A stretch of 16,198 nt of DNA from Flavobacteriaceae bacterium TMED121 (GTDB lineage Bacteria > Bacteroidota > Bacteroidia > Flavobacteriales > Flavobacteriaceae), in assembly GCA_002171295.2 (NCBI GenBank), contig NHFW02000030.1, positions 13,907 to 30,104 on the forward strand, in the 5' to 3' direction. Position numbers and translations under genes: made by a program. The notes beneath the pieces were generated by a model, which was given only the letters and a program-made list of their open reading frames with translations, ran no database searches and was not told where the DNA came from. Shown here in pieces: positions 15,391 to 16,198 of this stretch (positions are counted from its first letter, which is position 1; each line of letters opens with the position of its first letter).

Positions 15391-16198
15391 TTAAAATGGA
15401 TAATTTATTCCAATATTAAAAACTGCTTCTTTTATAGAATATTTTGTTTGCCACCTGGATGATTTTGGTAAAGCTGGATTATAAGTTTTAAAGCCTGTAT
15501 CTAATCGAAATACAAAAAAATTAAAATCATATCTAAGACCTAAGCCTGTTCCGATAGCAATTTCATTTAGGTCTTTCAGACCATCGAATCTATATGCAGG
15601 ATCATTTATATTATCAAAAATATTCCAAATATTACCTGCGTCTAAAAAAAAGGCACCATTCATTTTATTTAAAAAAGGAAAACGATATTCAAGATTTAAT
15701 GTTAATTTGAAATTTGCTTCATTAAATTCATTCATGTTATTACTGCTTCCAGGTCCAAGTTTATAAGCTTTCCAACCCCTTATATCATTTGACCCTCCTG
15801 AAAAGTAAGATCGGGTAAATGGGATGCTATTAGCATTCCCAAATGGTATTGCAATGCCACTGAAGGCTCTAAAAGCAAGTACTGTTTTTTGGGAGACCTG
15901 CCAGTGTTTTATATAGTTAATTTCAGTTTTTACAAATTGTGAGGGAGTAACACCAGCAATTTCATATTGATTATTTTCGTTTTTTTCGGTTCGAGAGGAC
16001 TTTAAAATTTGATTTAATAAAGAACCAACTAAACTTAATTTCCATTGAAACTGGAAAAATGTTTCATCTAATAAGTTTAGCTGACTGTTGTAATAGACTC
16101 CGAAAGAGGATCCAAAAATTAAGTTATTAGTAGTCAGTCTATTTTGCCTTTCCTTGACCAAATTAACATCTTGGTAGGCAAAATTTTCGGGGGTTAAC
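15391..16198 (-). CDS. Omp85/BamA-TamA family outer-membrane protein, C-terminal part
   Basis: C-terminal barrel of an Omp85-superfamily protein that inserts or exports proteins at the outer membrane. The reading frame stays open to the right edge (269 codons visible), so the start lies outside the window; the apparent start at 16161 is a TTG inside the gene. The diagnostic surface-antigen motif is SGGSNDIRGW with the following KLGPG (about 15757-15801), the conserved loop-6 RG(W/F/Y) that packs inside the barrel. Strands alternate aromatic residues, as in LEYRFPFLNKMNGAFFLDAG, and the protein ends GINYPF with the terminal Phe of the beta-signal. The POTRA domains would be upstream and are not visible, so BamA, TamA and the Bacteroidota lipoprotein TamL cannot be told apart; its place before fbaA, away from other bam genes, leans towards a TamL-like protein. 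Confidence 0.88.
   Translation of the reverse strand, partial: LTPENFAYQDVNLVKERQNRLTTNNLIFGSSFGVYYNSQLNLLDETFFQFQWKLSLVGSLLNQILKSSRTEKNENNQYEIAGVTPSQFVKTEINYIKHWQVSQKTVLAFRAFSGIAIPFGNANSIPFTRSYFSGGSNDIRGWKAYKLGPGSSNNMNEFNEANFKLTLNLEYRFPFLNKMNGAFFLDAGNIWNIFDNINDPAYRFDGLKDLNEIAIGTGLGLRYDFNFFVFRLDTGFKTYNPALPKSSRWQTKYSIKEAVFNIGINYPF

Noticed and set aside
16159..16161. Start codon for the Omp85-family gene
   Set aside because: It is an internal TTG; the frame continues open with no stop to the window edge, and a full-length Omp85 protein needs POTRA domains upstream.

Overview
The window looks like chromosomal DNA from an AT-rich member of the Flavobacteriia (Bacteroidota). Evidence: the short primary sigma factor without a large N-terminal extension, an OmpA protein with thrombospondin type 3 (TSP3) repeats, AccD without its zinc-finger cysteines, A-rich leaders with little Shine-Dalgarno signal, and exact TAnnTTTG (-7) boxes upstream of two housekeeping genes. 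It is densely coded; no gene-free stretch exceeds about 120 bases. I see no mobile element, CRISPR array, tRNA or rRNA.

Left part (1-5838, minus strand): a bifunctional trehalose-6-phosphate synthase/phosphatase (otsAB) is followed in the same direction by three predicted exported proteins, tightly packed (9 and 4 bases apart): an SGNH-type hydrolase, a beta-propeller protein distantly like oligogalacturonate lyases, and a GH39-type glycosidase with a GTG start. These three look like a small extracytoplasmic glycan-processing unit. No SusC/SusD pair is visible, and the left edge cuts off what follows.

Middle (5839-9107, plus strand): a GH15 glucoamylase/trehalase-like enzyme starts only 33 bases from otsAB and points away from it. 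An OmpA-family outer-membrane protein with five TSP3 repeats comes next. It converges on rpe.

Right part (9108-16198, minus strand): housekeeping genes in transcription order omp85 (5' end outside the window), fbaA (class II aldolase), accD, rpsO, pnp, rpoD, rpe. They link outer-membrane assembly, glycolysis, fatty-acid synthesis, translation, RNA decay, transcription and the pentose phosphate pathway. There is a good intrinsic terminator between rpoD and rpe and another after rpe.

I found no convincing new multi-gene system. The most useful observations are a probable frameshift in a nine-A tract at the 3' end of pnp, whose alternative frame repeats the preceding RPER...DKK motif; an 8-bp inverted repeat in the rpsO-pnp gap; replaced key residues in AccD, the OmpA domain and the SGNH hydrolase; and the uncharacterised propeller/SGNH/GH39 trio. 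Several apparent long starts (rpe, accD, the OmpA protein, omp85) are artefacts of TTG codons or leader sequence and have been corrected here.
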